A model generated the notes under the pieces. The model ran no database searches. It worked only from the letters and a program-made list of their open reading frames with translations, and was not told the DNA's origin. Of a stretch of 64,000 nucleotides of DNA, positions 25,236-34,254 are shown one piece after another. The translations under genes and the position numbers were made by a program. Source of the stretch: Micromonospora sp. C95 (GTDB lineage Bacteria > Actinomycetota > Actinomycetes > Mycobacteriales > Micromonosporaceae); the NCBI RefSeq assembly GCF_018070465.1, contig NZ_JAGPXT010000016.1, positions 62,001 to 126,000 on the forward strand, written 5' to 3'. Every line of letters starts with the position of its first letter. Positions within the stretch are counted from its first letter, which is position 1.

Positions 25236-26630
25236 TCAGAGCACCCGGGGCGGGGTGTTGCCGGCGGCGACGATGGCCCTGCGGATCGGCACCGCCAGCA
25301 GCAGCAGGAAACCGACCACGAAGAAGATCAACAGCGAGACCAGGCCGAGCCGGTAGGAGCTGGTGAGCTGGAAGACCAGGCCGAACGCCGCCGGCCCGAG
25401 CCAGCTGGTGCCCTTGTCGCTGATCTCGTAGAAGCCGTAGTACTCACCTTCCTTGCCGGCGGGGATCAGCTGGCTGAACAGCGACCGGCTCAGCGCCTGA
25501 CTCCCGCCGAGCACCAGGCCGATGGCCGCGCCGAGCACCATGAACGGCAACGGTGCCTCGGCGGGCAACCAGAACGCCGCGCCGATCACCGCCGTCCACA
25601 GCACCAGGCTCAGCAGGACCGTCTTCCAGGCCCCGATCCGCCCGGCCAGGGCGCCCAGCCCCAGCGCGCCGCCGAACGCCAGGAACTGCACCAGCAGGAT
25701 CGTCACGATCAGGGTGCTCTGGCTCAGCCGCAGCTCCTCGATGCCGTACACGCTGGCCAGCGTGATGACGGCCTGGATGCCGTCGTTGTAGATCAGGAAC
25801 GCCAGCAGGAAGAACAACGTCAGCGGGTACGCCTTCATGCCCCGCACGGTGCGGCCGAGCTGCCGGAACCCGTCGGTGAGCACGTTGCCGCGGCCACCGG
25901 CGGCCAGCGCGGCGGCGGTCGGATGCTCCCGCAGCCAGCGCAGCGGCACCAGCGTGAACGCCGCCCACCACAGCCCGGCCGAGACGATCGACCAGCGGGC
26001 CAGATCCAGGGTGCGTTCGGTGGTGCCGTTGTCGAACGACTGCACGACGACGAGGTTCAACGCCAGCAGCAGGCCGCCGCCCAGGTAGCCCAGCGCCCAA
26101 CCCCGGCTGGAGATGGCGTCGCGCTCCTCCGGGCCGCCCAGTTGCGGCAGGAACGAGTTGTACACCACGAGCGCCGCGCCGAAGCTGATGTTGGCGATGA
26201 TGAACAGCGCCCCGCCGAGCAGGTACCGGTCCCCGGTGACGAAGAGCATCCCGATGGTCGCCGCGGCGCCGGTGTACGCGGTGGCCGCCAGCAGCCGCTT
26301 CTTGTGCAGCGACCGGTCGGCGATGGCGCCGATCACCGGCAGCACGAAGACCGTCAGCAGCACCGACAGCGTGATCAGGTAAGGGTAGTACGAGCCGGGG
26401 GCCACCTTGACGCCCAGCGGGTAGACGTAGCCGGAGCATTCGTCCGCACCGGGTTCGCAGCCGGCGGCGAGCTTGGCCACGCTGGTCAGGAACGGTCCGA
26501 GGAAGACCGTGATGACGGTGGTCTGGAAGGCCGAGTTGGCCCAGTCGTAGAGGTACCAGCCGGAGCGTTCGCGGCGGGTACTTCTCGGTGGTGGGATGTC
26601 CTGTGCCGCCGGGGTGACCGTCTCGGCCAT
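25236..26630 (-). CDS. MFS transporter, UMF1/Atg22-like family
   Basis: 464 residues, about twelve membrane segments. WYLYDWANSAFQTTVITVFLGPFL is the N-terminal signature of the UMF1 family, bacterial relatives of the yeast vacuolar effluxer Atg22. GSQALSRSLFSQLIP and GKEGEYYGFYEISDKGTSWLGP are further family blocks in the second half. The substrate is unknown in bacteria; amino acid or nucleoside efflux has been suggested for relatives. It lies 22 bp upstream of the GDPD stop... in the minus direction it is followed by tdk after about 80 bp, but tdk has its own promoter. Confidence 0.9.
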   Translation of the reverse strand: MAETVTPAAQDIPPPRSTRRERSGWYLYDWANSAFQTTVITVFLGPFLTSVAKLAAGCEPGADECSGYVYPLGVKVAPGSYYPYLITLSVLLTVFVLPVIGAIADRSLHKKRLLAATAYTGAAATIGMLFVTGDRYLLGGALFIIANISFGAALVVYNSFLPQLGGPEERDAISSRGWALGYLGGGLLLALNLVVVQSFDNGTTERTLDLARWSIVSAGLWWAAFTLVPLRWLREHPTAAALAAGGRGNVLTDGFRQLGRTVRGMKAYPLTLFFLLAFLIYNDGIQAVITLASVYGIEELRLSQSTLIVTILLVQFLAFGGALGLGALAGRIGAWKTVLLSLVLWTAVIGAAFWLPAEAPLPFMVLGAAIGLVLGGSQALSRSLFSQLIPAGKEGEYYGFYEISDKGTSWLGPAAFGLVFQLTSSYRLGLVSLLIFFVVGFLLLLAVPIRRAIVAAGNTPPRVL

Positions 26631-26652
26631 GGGGGTCCTCCGCCCAGGTTGT

Positions 26653-27423
26653 TCAGGCGGCCCAGTGGCCGCGGCTGCGGTAGACGTCGCGCAGCACGCC
26701 GACGTGGTCGGTCATGATGCCATCAACCCCAAGATCAAGTAACTCGTGCATCTCGGTGGGTTCGTCGATCGTCCAGACGTGCACCTGCAGACCGAGCCGG
26801 TGGGCCATCCGCAGGAACCGACGGTCGACCACCGGCACCCGGCCGTAGCGCACCGGCACCTGCGCGGCCACCACCGACGGCGGCAGCCGCAGCGGCCGCC
26901 CGGTCCACGAGGCCCACCGCAGCCGGGCCACCCCGCGTACCCCGAGGCTGGTGGCGACCCGCCCGCCGGTCAGCGTCCGCAGCCGGCTCAGCCGGGCGTC
27001 GCTGAACGAGGCCAGCAGCACCCGGTCGGCCGCACCGGTCCGTTCGACGGTGGTCACCGTGGGGGTCACCCCCTGGTCGGATTTGACGTCGATGTTGAAC
27101 CGCACCTGCGGCCACGCGCCGAGCACCTCGTCGAGGCGAGGCACCACGGCGGAGCCGCCGACCCGCACGGTGGCCAGGTCGGCCCAGCGCATCGCGCCCA
27201 CCCGGCCGCGCTGCCCGGTGACCCGTTGCAGGGTGTCGTCGTGGAATACCACGGCCACCCCGTCGGCGGTGCCGTGCACGTCGGTCTCGACGTACCGGTA
27301 GCCGAGCTCGACCGCCCGGGCGAAGGCGGCGGCGGTGTTCTCGTCGCCGTCGGCGGCGCCGCCGCGGTGGGCGAAGGCCAGCGGCGCCGGCGCGTCGAGG
27401 TAGGGGTGCGCGGTGGTGGGCAC
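26653..27423 (-). CDS. Glycerophosphodiester phosphodiesterase
   Basis: 256 residues. The GDPD motifs are LAFAHRGGAADGDENTAAAF, YVETDVHGTADGVAVVFHDD and FNIDVKSD, supplying the metal-binding Glu/Asp and catalytic His pair; the end is VHVWTIDEPTEMHELLDLG and GVDGIMTDHV. The enzyme releases glycerol-3-phosphate from deacylated phospholipids; without a signal peptide it is cytoplasmic. GTG 27423 is chosen because CATACT ends 7 nt upstream; a GTG at 27498 would add 25 residues unlike the family. The PlsC-like gene next door is also in glycerolipid metabolism. Confidence 0.9.
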   Translation of the reverse strand: MPTTAHPYLDAPAPLAFAHRGGAADGDENTAAAFARAVELGYRYVETDVHGTADGVAVVFHDDTLQRVTGQRGRVGAMRWADLATVRVGGSAVVPRLDEVLGAWPQVRFNIDVKSDQGVTPTVTTVERTGAADRVLLASFSDARLSRLRTLTGGRVATSLGVRGVARLRWASWTGRPLRLPPSVVAAQVPVRYGRVPVVDRRFLRMAHRLGLQVHVWTIDEPTEMHELLDLGVDGIMTDHVGVLRDVYRSRGHWAA

Positions 27424-27430
27424 GGGGCGC

Positions 27431-27436
27431 AGTATG
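27431..27436 (-). promoter_or_regulatory. -10 box of a predicted leaderless promoter (GDPD)
   Basis: Minus-strand CATACT ends 7 nt before GTG 27423 and helps decide that start. Confidence 0.45.
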
Positions 27437-27627
27437 CCTGGCCCCGGTGACCGTCCGGTGGCGGCCCGGCGGCGAGCTGGGTTCGTCCCGTGTTCCACAC
27501 CCCACGCGGTACCCGCTGGTGACGGCCGGAGGCCGGACAGGGATCTGCGCTTCTTGGCCGGGCGTCCGGGGCGGGTGCGTCGGCCACCCGAGCCGCCACG
27601 GGCGGTACGGCGGGCGACCCGAGCGCC

Positions 27628-28407
27628 TCAGCCGGCGGCGGGGCGGCGTCGATGTGCGCGGCTGAGGTCGACCGGACGGCCGGGGTCGACGTGGCGGGGC
27701 CGGTCGGGTTCGTCCGGCCGCAGCGGGGCGAGGGTGTCGGTGATCGCGTCGATGATCCGGTCGGTGGCCCGTCGGGCGGCGCCCGGCGTGCCACGGGTCA
27801 GGTCGGTCAGCTCCACCGGGTCGCCGAAGTGCACCCGGACCGTCGGGCGGCGGACCAGCGCGCGGGCGATGCCGCCCAGCAGGCCCTTGGGGGTCTGGTA
27901 GGGCAGCACCTCGTGGGATCCCCACTGGGCGACGGGAATGACGGGTGCACCGCAGGCCAGGGCGAGACGGGCGGCACCGGTCTTGCCGCGTTCGGGCCAC
28001 ATGCCCGGGTCCAGGCCGATGCGTCCCTCCGGGTAGACCAGGATCGGCGCGCCCGCGGCGACCGCGGCGGCGGCGTCGTCCAGGGCCCGGTGTACGCCGC
28101 TGGTGCCCCGGTCGACGCGGATGTGCCCGGCCCGGCGCATCGCGGCGCCGATCAGCGGGGCCCGGAAGAGCCCGCCGGTGGCCATGATCCTCGGTGCCAC
28201 CCGGCGGGCCCGGCAGGCCGCGGCGAGCACGATCGGATCGAACGGGCTGATGTGGTTGGCGGCCAGGATCAGCGCTCCGCCGCGCATTCTGGCCGGTAAG
28301 TCGCCGGTGACCTCAAGCCGCGCCAGCATCCCGACGACGACGCGCGCCAGCAGCAACGCGACGCGCCAGATCAGCGGCGGACGCCAGGGGGAGTGGACGG
28401 CTTCCAT
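27628..28407 (-). CDS. Lysophospholipid acyltransferase (PlsC family)
   Basis: 259 residues. The catalytic NHxxxxD box is ANHISPFDPI, and the acceptor motif is VYPEGRIG; GVHRALDDAAAAV and GAPVIPVAQWGSHEVLP are the other blocks of 1-acylglycerol-3-phosphate acyltransferases. It probably adds the second acyl chain during phosphatidic acid synthesis at the inner membrane, although paralogues with other acceptors are common in actinobacteria. A hydrophobic N-terminal segment (RVALLLARVVVGMLA) may attach it to the membrane. Divergent from cydA. Confidence 0.9.
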   Translation of the reverse strand: MEAVHSPWRPPLIWRVALLLARVVVGMLARLEVTGDLPARMRGGALILAANHISPFDPIVLAAACRARRVAPRIMATGGLFRAPLIGAAMRRAGHIRVDRGTSGVHRALDDAAAAVAAGAPILVYPEGRIGLDPGMWPERGKTGAARLALACGAPVIPVAQWGSHEVLPYQTPKGLLGGIARALVRRPTVRVHFGDPVELTDLTRGTPGAARRATDRIIDAITDTLAPLRPDEPDRPRHVDPGRPVDLSRAHRRRPAAG

Positions 28408-28538
28408 CAGCGGGACATGGTCGCACGGCAGACCGACAAGGCGGCGGTCAGGGCGGGCCGTACGGCAGAGGTGAGCAGGGTCATTGGTCCCGGCCCGGTT
28501 CGGGCCACCCGCCCCTGCCGATCCGTGTACGACACGCA

Positions 28539-28563
28539 GTAGTATTTACTACGTCTTGTAGTA
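28539..28563. promoter_or_regulatory. Triple-hexamer operator upstream of cydA, BlaI-like
   Basis: GTAGTA (28539-28544), TACTAC (28547-28552) and GTAGTA (28558-28563) alternate in orientation, forming two nested dyads: GTAGTA-N2-TACTAC and TACTAC-N5-GTAGTA. The second resembles sites of BlaI/MecI-family repressors (recalled, not checked). Two TAGTAT hexamers (28540, 28559) within it could be -10 boxes, so binding would block transcription of cydA, 22 bp downstream. Confidence 0.6.
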
Positions 28564-28584
28564 TGAGTAGCCTGGGGGTCGCAG

Positions 28585-30000
28585 GTGGACGCGTTGGACG
28601 TCGCCCGCTGGCAGTTCGGTGTCACCACCGTCTACCACTTTCTCTTCGTACCGCTGACCATCGGCCTGTCCGTCCTGGTCGCCATCCTGCAGACACTCTG
28701 GCACCGCACGGGGGACGAGAAGTACCTCAAGCTCACCAAGTTCTACGGCAAACTCTTCCTGATCAACTTCGCCATGGGTGTCGTCACCGGCATCGTGCAG
28801 GAGTTCCAGTTCGGCATGAACTGGAGCGACTACTCCCGCTTCGTCGGCGACATCTTCGGCGCACCCCTGGCCATCGAGGCCCTCGTCGCGTTCTTCCTCG
28901 AATCCACCTTCATCGGCCTGTGGATCTTCGGATGGGACCGGCTGCCCGCACGCCTGCACCTGGCCAGCATCTGGGCCGCCGCGATCGGCACCAACCTGTC
29001 GGCGTACTTCATCCTCGCCGCGAACTCGTTCATGCAGAACCCGGTCGGCTACCGCTACAACCCGGACACCGGCCGCGCCGAACTGACCGACTTCGTCGCC
29101 GTGCTGACCAACAAGGTCGCCCTGATCACCTTCCCGCACACCATCGCCGGCTCCTTCCTGGTCGCCGGATCGCTGCTGGTGGCCGTCGCCCTGTGGCACC
29201 TCATCCGCAACCGCGACAGCGCCGACACCCCGGCCTACCGCTTCGCCGCCCGCTTCGGCTCCTGGGTCACCCTGGTCGCCGCCACCGCCGTCGTCATCAC
29301 CGGCGACATCCAAGGCAAGATCATGACGCAGGTGCAGCCGATGAAGATGGCCGCCGCCGAAGGCCTCTACACCACCGAGAGCCCCGCGTCGTTCTCCGTC
29401 CTGACCATCGGCAGCCTCGACGGCAGCCGGGAACTGTTCGCCCTCAAGATCCCGTACCTGCTGTCCTACCTCGGCACCGGCGACCCCAACGGCACCGTCC
29501 AGGGCATCAACGACCTCCAGGCCCGCTACAGCGCCCAGTACGGCGCCGGCAGCTACACCCCGATCATCCCGGTCACCTACTGGAGCTTCCGGCTCATGAT
29601 CGGCTTCGGGCTCGCCGCCGCCGCCATCGCCCTGCTGGTGCTCTGGACCCAGCGCAAGGGCCGCACCGTCCCGAACAGCAAATGGCTGCTGCGCGCCGGC
29701 CTGGCCATGCCGATCCTGCCGCTGCTGGCCAACTCCTTCGGCTGGATCTTCACCGAGATGGGCCGCCAACCCTGGATCGTCTTCGGCGAGATGCTCACCC
29801 GCGACGGCGTGTCCCGCAGCGTCTCCCTGACCGAGGTGCTCACCTCCTTCACCGCCTTCACCCTCATCTACGCCGTCCTCGCCGTCATCGAGGTGAAACT
29901 GCTGATCCGCTACGCCAAGGCCGGCGTACCCGACGTCACCCCGGCCCCCGAACCCGACGACACCGACGACGCCGAGCGCCCGCTCGCCTTCGCCTACTGA
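28585..30000 (+). CDS. cydA: Cytochrome bd quinol oxidase subunit I
   Basis: 471 residues, the length of the short-Q-loop CydA class. LDVARWQFGVTTVYHFLFVP contains the conserved N-terminal His ligand region, LAIEALVAFFLESTFIGLW carries the Glu residues of the proton path, and FGWIFTEMGRQPW is the GWxxxExGRQPW haem-site motif. The enzyme reduces O2 to water with electrons from menaquinol, with high oxygen affinity and tolerance of NO and sulfide. GTG 28585 has GGGGG about 6 nt upstream. cydB follows after 15 bp; the operator at 28539-28563 probably controls both. Confidence 0.96.
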   Translation: MDALDVARWQFGVTTVYHFLFVPLTIGLSVLVAILQTLWHRTGDEKYLKLTKFYGKLFLINFAMGVVTGIVQEFQFGMNWSDYSRFVGDIFGAPLAIEALVAFFLESTFIGLWIFGWDRLPARLHLASIWAAAIGTNLSAYFILAANSFMQNPVGYRYNPDTGRAELTDFVAVLTNKVALITFPHTIAGSFLVAGSLLVAVALWHLIRNRDSADTPAYRFAARFGSWVTLVAATAVVITGDIQGKIMTQVQPMKMAAAEGLYTTESPASFSVLTIGSLDGSRELFALKIPYLLSYLGTGDPNGTVQGINDLQARYSAQYGAGSYTPIIPVTYWSFRLMIGFGLAAAAIALLVLWTQRKGRTVPNSKWLLRAGLAMPILPLLANSFGWIFTEMGRQPWIVFGEMLTRDGVSRSVSLTEVLTSFTAFTLIYAVLAVIEVKLLIRYAKAGVPDVTPAPEPDDTDDAERPLAFAY

Positions 30001-30015
30001 GCCCGGAGCCCAACC

Positions 30016-31014
30016 GTGGAACTGACCACCATCTGGTTTCTCCTCGTCGCCGTGCTGTTCACCGGCTACTTCATCCTCGAAGGCTTCGACTTCGGCGTCG
30101 GCATGCTGCTGCCCGTGCTCGGCCGCGACGACAGGGAACGCCGCGTCATGATCAACACCATTGGGCCGGTCTGGGACGGCAACGAGGTCTGGCTGATCAC
30201 CGCCGGCGGCGCCATGTTCGCCGCCTTCCCCGAGTGGTACGCCACCCTCTTCTCCGGCTTCTACCTGCCCCTGCTGCTCATCCTGCTGGCCCTGATCGCC
30301 CGCGGCGTCGCCTTCGAATACCGCCACAAACGACCCGAAGCCACCTGGAAACGCCGCTGGGACAACGCCATCTTCTACGGCTCACTCGTCCCGGCCATCC
30401 TGTGGGGCGTCGCCTTCGCCAACATCCTGCGCGGCGTACCCCTGGACGCCGACCACGAGTACGTCGGCGGACTGCTCAACCTGCTCAACCCGTACGCCCT
30501 GCTCGGCGGCGCGACCACCGCGGCGCTGTTCGCCACCCACGGCGCCGTCTTCGTCGCCCTCAAGACCGTCGGCGACATCCGCAGCCGGGCCGCCACGCTC
30601 GCCGTGCGCCTGGGCATCGCCGCCGCGATCCTCGCGGTGGCCTTCCTGAGCTGGACCCTGACCATCCGCTCCAGCGCCGCCGCCGTCGTGCTCGCCGTGG
30701 GCGCCGCGCTCGCCCTGCTCGGCGGACTCGCCGCCGCCACGGTACGCCGCGAGGGCTGGGCCTTCACCGGCACCGCCACGGCGATCGGCCTGGCCGTGGC
30801 CACCCTGTTCGCCGCCCTGTTCCCGAACGTGCTGCCCTCCACGCTGGATCCCGCCGGCACCCTCACCGCCACCAACGCCGCCTCCACCTCCTACACCCTC
30901 ACGATCATGACCTGGGTGGCGGTGTTCTTCACCCCGATCGTGCTCGCCTACCAGGGCTGGACCTACTGGGTGTTCCGCAAGCGCATCGGCGTCGCCCACA
31001 TCCCACAACACTGA
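30016..31014 (+). CDS. cydB: Cytochrome bd quinol oxidase subunit II
   Basis: 332 residues with about eight membrane segments. The N-terminal blocks YFILEGFDFGVGML and GPVWDGNEVWLITAGGAMFAAFP are diagnostic for CydB; MTWVAVFFTPIVLAYQGWTYWVF is the conserved end. It pairs with CydA to form the bd oxidase. GTG 30016 lies 15 bp after cydA. No cydCD genes follow; a 17-bp terminator stem begins directly after the stop, so the export system needed for assembly must be encoded elsewhere. Confidence 0.96.
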   Translation: MELTTIWFLLVAVLFTGYFILEGFDFGVGMLLPVLGRDDRERRVMINTIGPVWDGNEVWLITAGGAMFAAFPEWYATLFSGFYLPLLLILLALIARGVAFEYRHKRPEATWKRRWDNAIFYGSLVPAILWGVAFANILRGVPLDADHEYVGGLLNLLNPYALLGGATTAALFATHGAVFVALKTVGDIRSRAATLAVRLGIAAAILAVAFLSWTLTIRSSAAAVVLAVGAALALLGGLAAATVRREGWAFTGTATAIGLAVATLFAALFPNVLPSTLDPAGTLTATNAASTSYTLTIMTWVAVFFTPIVLAYQGWTYWVFRKRIGVAHIPQH

Positions 31015-31054
31015 CCTGATCGGGCCGGGGACCACCATCCCCGGCCCGATCAGG
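31015..31054 (+). terminator. Strong hairpin terminator after cydB
   Basis: Perfect 17-bp arms (31015-31031 and 31038-31054) with a CCACCA loop start at the base after the cydB stop. No T-tract follows, as is usual in actinobacteria. Confidence 0.85.
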
Positions 31055-31066
31055 CACCATCACCTG

Positions 31067-31540
31067 ATGCCACACACCCACACGCACCGCTACCAGACCA
31101 CCGTCACCTGGACCGGCAACCTCGGCACCGGCACCAGCGGCTACCGCGACTACCGCCGCGACCACGACATCACCACCGACGGCCGCCCACCCATCCCCGG
31201 CAGCTCCGACCCCACCTTCCACGGCGACCGGACCCGCTGGAACCCCGAACAACTCCTCCTGGCCGCCCTGTCCCAGTGCCACATGCTCGCCTACCTGCAC
31301 CTGTGCGCCGACAAGGGCATCGTCGTCACCGACTACGTCGACCACGCCACCGGCACCATGACCACCGACAACACCGGCAACGGCCACTTCACCGAGGTGA
31401 TCCTGCGACCCCGGGTCACCGTCGCCGACCCCACCACCACCGACGTCGCCACCGCCCTGCACGACGACGCCCACCACACCTGCTTCATCGCCAACTCGGT
31501 CAACTTCCCGGTCCGCCACCAGCCCGTCACCACCACCTGA
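31067..31540 (+). CDS. OsmC family peroxide-reductase-like protein
   Basis: 157 residues. The two active-site cysteines of the OsmC/Ohr fold are in ALSQCHMLAYLHLCADKG and AHHTCFIANSVNFPV. RWNPEQLLLAALSQCHML is the typical first helix. Members reduce organic or lipid hydroperoxides using lipoyl or dithiol partners; an exact role within the group (OsmC versus YhfA-like) is uncertain. It starts 12 bp after the cydB terminator, so it needs its own promoter, for which I see no clear sequence. Confidence 0.88.
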   Translation: MPHTHTHRYQTTVTWTGNLGTGTSGYRDYRRDHDITTDGRPPIPGSSDPTFHGDRTRWNPEQLLLAALSQCHMLAYLHLCADKGIVVTDYVDHATGTMTTDNTGNGHFTEVILRPRVTVADPTTTDVATALHDDAHHTCFIANSVNFPVRHQPVTTT

Positions 31541-31604
31541 ACGGGATCACCACCTCGCGGCCGGCCACCGGCACAAATTCGGTCGACCGCACCGCCACGA
31601 CCGC

Positions 31605-31610
31605 TATCGT
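31605..31610 (+). promoter_or_regulatory. -10 box of a predicted leaderless promoter (Eis-like gene)
   Basis: TATCGT ends 6 nt before GTG 31617, with no ribosome-binding site between. Confidence 0.45.
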
Positions 31611-31616
31611 CGGCCC

Positions 31617-32783
31617 GTGCCCGACGTGCGTGAACTCACCCCCGACGACCTGGACGACGCCTGGCAACTCGGCCGGCTCGCCTTCGGCTCCGACCCGCAA
31701 CCACCCCCACCACCGAACCCCACCGGCCGCACCCTCTACGGCGCCTTCGACCCCACCGGCGCCCTCATCGGCAAGGCCGTCGACCTGCACGACGAACAGT
31801 GGTGGACCGGACAGCGCGTACTCTCCGCCGACGTCGCCGGCGTCGCCGTCGCCCCCGAGGCACGCGGCACCGGAGTGGGCCGGGCCCTGCTGACCACCCT
31901 GCTGCGCGACGCCCGCGACCGTGGCGCCGCCGTCAGCACGCTGTTCCCCACCACCGCCGCCCCCTACCGGGCCTGCGGCTGGGAGATCACCGGACAGCTG
32001 CGCACCCTCGACCTGCCCACCGCCACCCTGCCCCGGCACCGCCCCGACCCACGGCTGACCGTCCGCGCCGGCACCACCGCCGACCTGCCCGCCACCGCCG
32101 AGCTCTACCGCCGCGTCGCCCACCACCGCAACGGCCTGCTCACCCGCACCCACCCCCGGTTCACCGCCAGCGACGAACTGCCCTACGACGGACTCACCCT
32201 CGTCGAACACGACGGCCAACTGGTCGGCTACGCCGGCTGGGACCGTGGCCGCGGCTACGGCTCCGACGCCGTCCTCACCGTCGAAGACATCCTCGCCACC
32301 ACCGCCGACGCCGCCCGCGCCCTCGTCGGCGTCCTCGCCAGCTGGCACAGCGTCACCCCGACCCTGCGCCTGGCCCCACTACCCGGCGACACCGTCAGCC
32401 TGCACCTGCCCCTGGAACGCGCCCGCGAACACGAACGCGACACCTGGATGCACCGGCCCGTCGACGTCGTCCGCGCCGTACAGGCCCGCGGCTGGCCCAG
32501 CCACACCCACGGCCAGGTCACCTTCACCCTCACCGACGACCTCGCCGACTGGAACACCGGCACCTGGCACCTCACCGTCGCCGACGGCCACGCCGACCTG
32601 CACCGCACCACCGACACCGCCGACCTGCACCTGACCGTACGCGGCTTCGCCCGCCTCTACACCGGCACCGCCACCGCCCGCACCCTCGCCGAAACCGGTC
32701 TGCTGCACCACGACACACCCGACCCGAGCGCCCTGGACCTGCTCGCCGCCGGACCCACCGCCCACCTCATCGACTACTTCTGA
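31617..32783 (+). CDS. Eis-like GNAT N-acetyltransferase
   Basis: 388 residues, near the ~400 of Eis proteins, with two GNAT halves and a C-terminal SCP2-like part. The acetyl-CoA loop is VAVAPEARGTGVGRALL; FPTTAAPYRACGWEITG and a C-terminus ending in ...PTAHLIDYF are Eis features (the free C-terminal carboxylate takes part in catalysis). Eis of Mycobacterium acetylates aminoglycosides and other amines at several positions; this homologue could give low-level resistance, but specificity cannot be predicted. Codon use is like the neighbours. Confidence 0.88.
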   Translation: MPDVRELTPDDLDDAWQLGRLAFGSDPQPPPPPNPTGRTLYGAFDPTGALIGKAVDLHDEQWWTGQRVLSADVAGVAVAPEARGTGVGRALLTTLLRDARDRGAAVSTLFPTTAAPYRACGWEITGQLRTLDLPTATLPRHRPDPRLTVRAGTTADLPATAELYRRVAHHRNGLLTRTHPRFTASDELPYDGLTLVEHDGQLVGYAGWDRGRGYGSDAVLTVEDILATTADAARALVGVLASWHSVTPTLRLAPLPGDTVSLHLPLERAREHERDTWMHRPVDVVRAVQARGWPSHTHGQVTFTLTDDLADWNTGTWHLTVADGHADLHRTTDTADLHLTVRGFARLYTGTATARTLAETGLLHHDTPDPSALDLLAAGPTAHLIDYF

Positions 32784-32847
32784 CAAACGCCGGTGGCCCA
32801 GCCCGGCAGCGGATGCCGGACCGGGCCACCGGTCGGATCGAAATCCC

Positions 32848-33579
32848 TCAGCCCGCCTCGCGCAACTCCGCCAACCGGGCCTCGATCTCCGCCAACTCCG
32901 CCCGCAACTTCTCCGCCTGCCGCTCCGCCTCCGACCGCTCCGCCGCCAGGATCTGCTCCACCGCCTCGTGCACCCCCGGCACATCCACCAACGCCACCAT
33001 CCGCAGCGCCTCCGCCGGCTTGAGCACGTACGGCTTGGCCAACACCTTCCCACCCTGCTGCGCCGCCACCGTCCACTCACCCTCGGCATAGGCCAACGTG
33101 ACCGTCAACCCCGCCGGCCCCTTCGGCTTCGCCGCCTTCACCGCCCGCCGAGCCGGCTTCGCCTCCACCTTCGACCCCACCGTCTCGTCCACCCTCGGCT
33201 CCTCCCGACTCGACTGCTCCTCCGGACCCGGCTGCTCCTCACGGCGCTGCTGCGGTGCCCGGCCCAGCACGAACTCCGGTGTCACCGCCGGCGACTCGAC
33301 CGGCGCCGACTCCACCTTCGACTCCGCCGGCCGGCGACCCGCACCGCGCGGCGCCACCGCCACGTCGGTGGGGGAGAAGGGCAACTCGTCACGCCCGAAC
33401 CGCACCACCACGAACTCGTCGGACTCCGCCGGATCGGTCAACTCCACCACCTGACCCAACTGACCGGCGATCTGACCAGCCGCCGCCGTGAACACCACCT
33501 TCGGCTTACGCCCCGCGGCCAACGCCTCCCGGATGCCGCGTACCTCGTCCTCGGACAAACCCTGACCAGCGGCACCCAT
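32848..33579 (-). CDS. Uncharacterised actinobacterial protein, DUF6319-like
   Basis: 243 residues in three parts. The N-terminal about 75 residues (LSEDEVRGIREALAAGRKPKVVF ... FVVVRFGRDELPFSP) match a conserved actinobacterial domain I recall as DUF6319. A central low-complexity linker follows, rich in Glu, Pro, Ser and Lys. A C-terminal domain (LTVTLAYAEGEWTVAAQQGGK) resembles a small AbrB/histone-like module, ending in an amphipathic coiled coil (AERSEAERQAEKLRAELAEI). The basic linker KPARRAVKAAKPKG suggests DNA association. Function unknown. Confidence 0.7.
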   Translation of the reverse strand: MGAAGQGLSEDEVRGIREALAAGRKPKVVFTAAAGQIAGQLGQVVELTDPAESDEFVVVRFGRDELPFSPTDVAVAPRGAGRRPAESKVESAPVESPAVTPEFVLGRAPQQRREEQPGPEEQSSREEPRVDETVGSKVEAKPARRAVKAAKPKGPAGLTVTLAYAEGEWTVAAQQGGKVLAKPYVLKPAEALRMVALVDVPGVHEAVEQILAAERSEAERQAEKLRAELAEIEARLAELREAG

Positions 33580-33651
33580 CGCCCACCCTCATTCCTCGTA
33601 CACGTGTTCAGCCGCCTGCCTTGATACCAGCCGCCAGCGACAACACGAAGA

Positions 33652-34113
33652 TCAGCCCCCCAACGCCCGCAACGCCCGATCGGCGTGCTCGTGCATGCCC
33701 AACTCGCTGTGCACCACCTCGACGACCCGCCGATCGACCCCGATCACGAACGTCATCCGCCGCATGCTCAACGGACCCAACGCCAGCCGCCGCCGCACCC
33801 CGAACCGATCCGCCACCACACCGTCCGGATCCGACAACAACGGATAGTCGAACCCGTGCAGCCGCGAGAACTCCGCCTGACGCGACACCGAATCCCGACT
33901 GATGCCCACCCGCTGCGCACCCACCGCCGCGAACTCCGCCGCCAGATCCCGGAAATGGCAACTCTCCGCCGTGCATCCCCGCGTCATCGCCGCCGGATAG
34001 AAGAACAGCACCACCGGCCCCGCCGCCAGCAACTCCGTCAACCGCCGCGGCCGACCCGTCTCGTCCGGCAACTCGAAATCGTCGACCAGGTCACCGACAG
34101 CCACACCCGCCAC
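33652..34113 (-). CDS. bcp: Peroxiredoxin, Bcp/PrxQ type
   Basis: 153 residues. FFYPAAMTRGCTAESCHFRD holds the peroxidatic Cys (about residue 47) and a second Cys five positions later, the Bcp arrangement that resolves by an intramolecular disulfide reduced by thioredoxin. The invariant Pro/Thr/Arg set is present except that the usual P-K-D/A preceding Thr is PAAMT. It detoxifies H2O2 and alkyl hydroperoxides in the cytosol. GTG 34113 is selected by a GGGGAGG site 4 nt upstream. Divergent from the SDR gene. Confidence 0.92.
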   Translation of the reverse strand: MAGVAVGDLVDDFELPDETGRPRRLTELLAAGPVVLFFYPAAMTRGCTAESCHFRDLAAEFAAVGAQRVGISRDSVSRQAEFSRLHGFDYPLLSDPDGVVADRFGVRRRLALGPLSMRRMTFVIGVDRRVVEVVHSELGMHEHADRALRALGG

Positions 34114-34254
34114 AAGCCCTCCCCACCGACACCGTCGCCGCGAGCGTAAGCCATCGACCGTCGCCGGCCGTGCGCTCGACCACACCGCGCTATCCGCCAC
34201 CGCGACCACGCCGGTAACGTCCCCGACACCGGCTCGGGGCAGGGGAGAGGTCCA

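Noticed and set aside
28563..31019. Long frame overlapping cydA and cydB in another phase
   Set aside because: Arg/His/Pro-rich translation spanning two well-defined genes.
33600..33651. Search for a tRNA or small RNA between the DUF6319-like gene and bcp
   Set aside because: No cloverleaf-compatible pairing or T-loop consensus found; elsewhere in the window no tRNA T-loop was found either.
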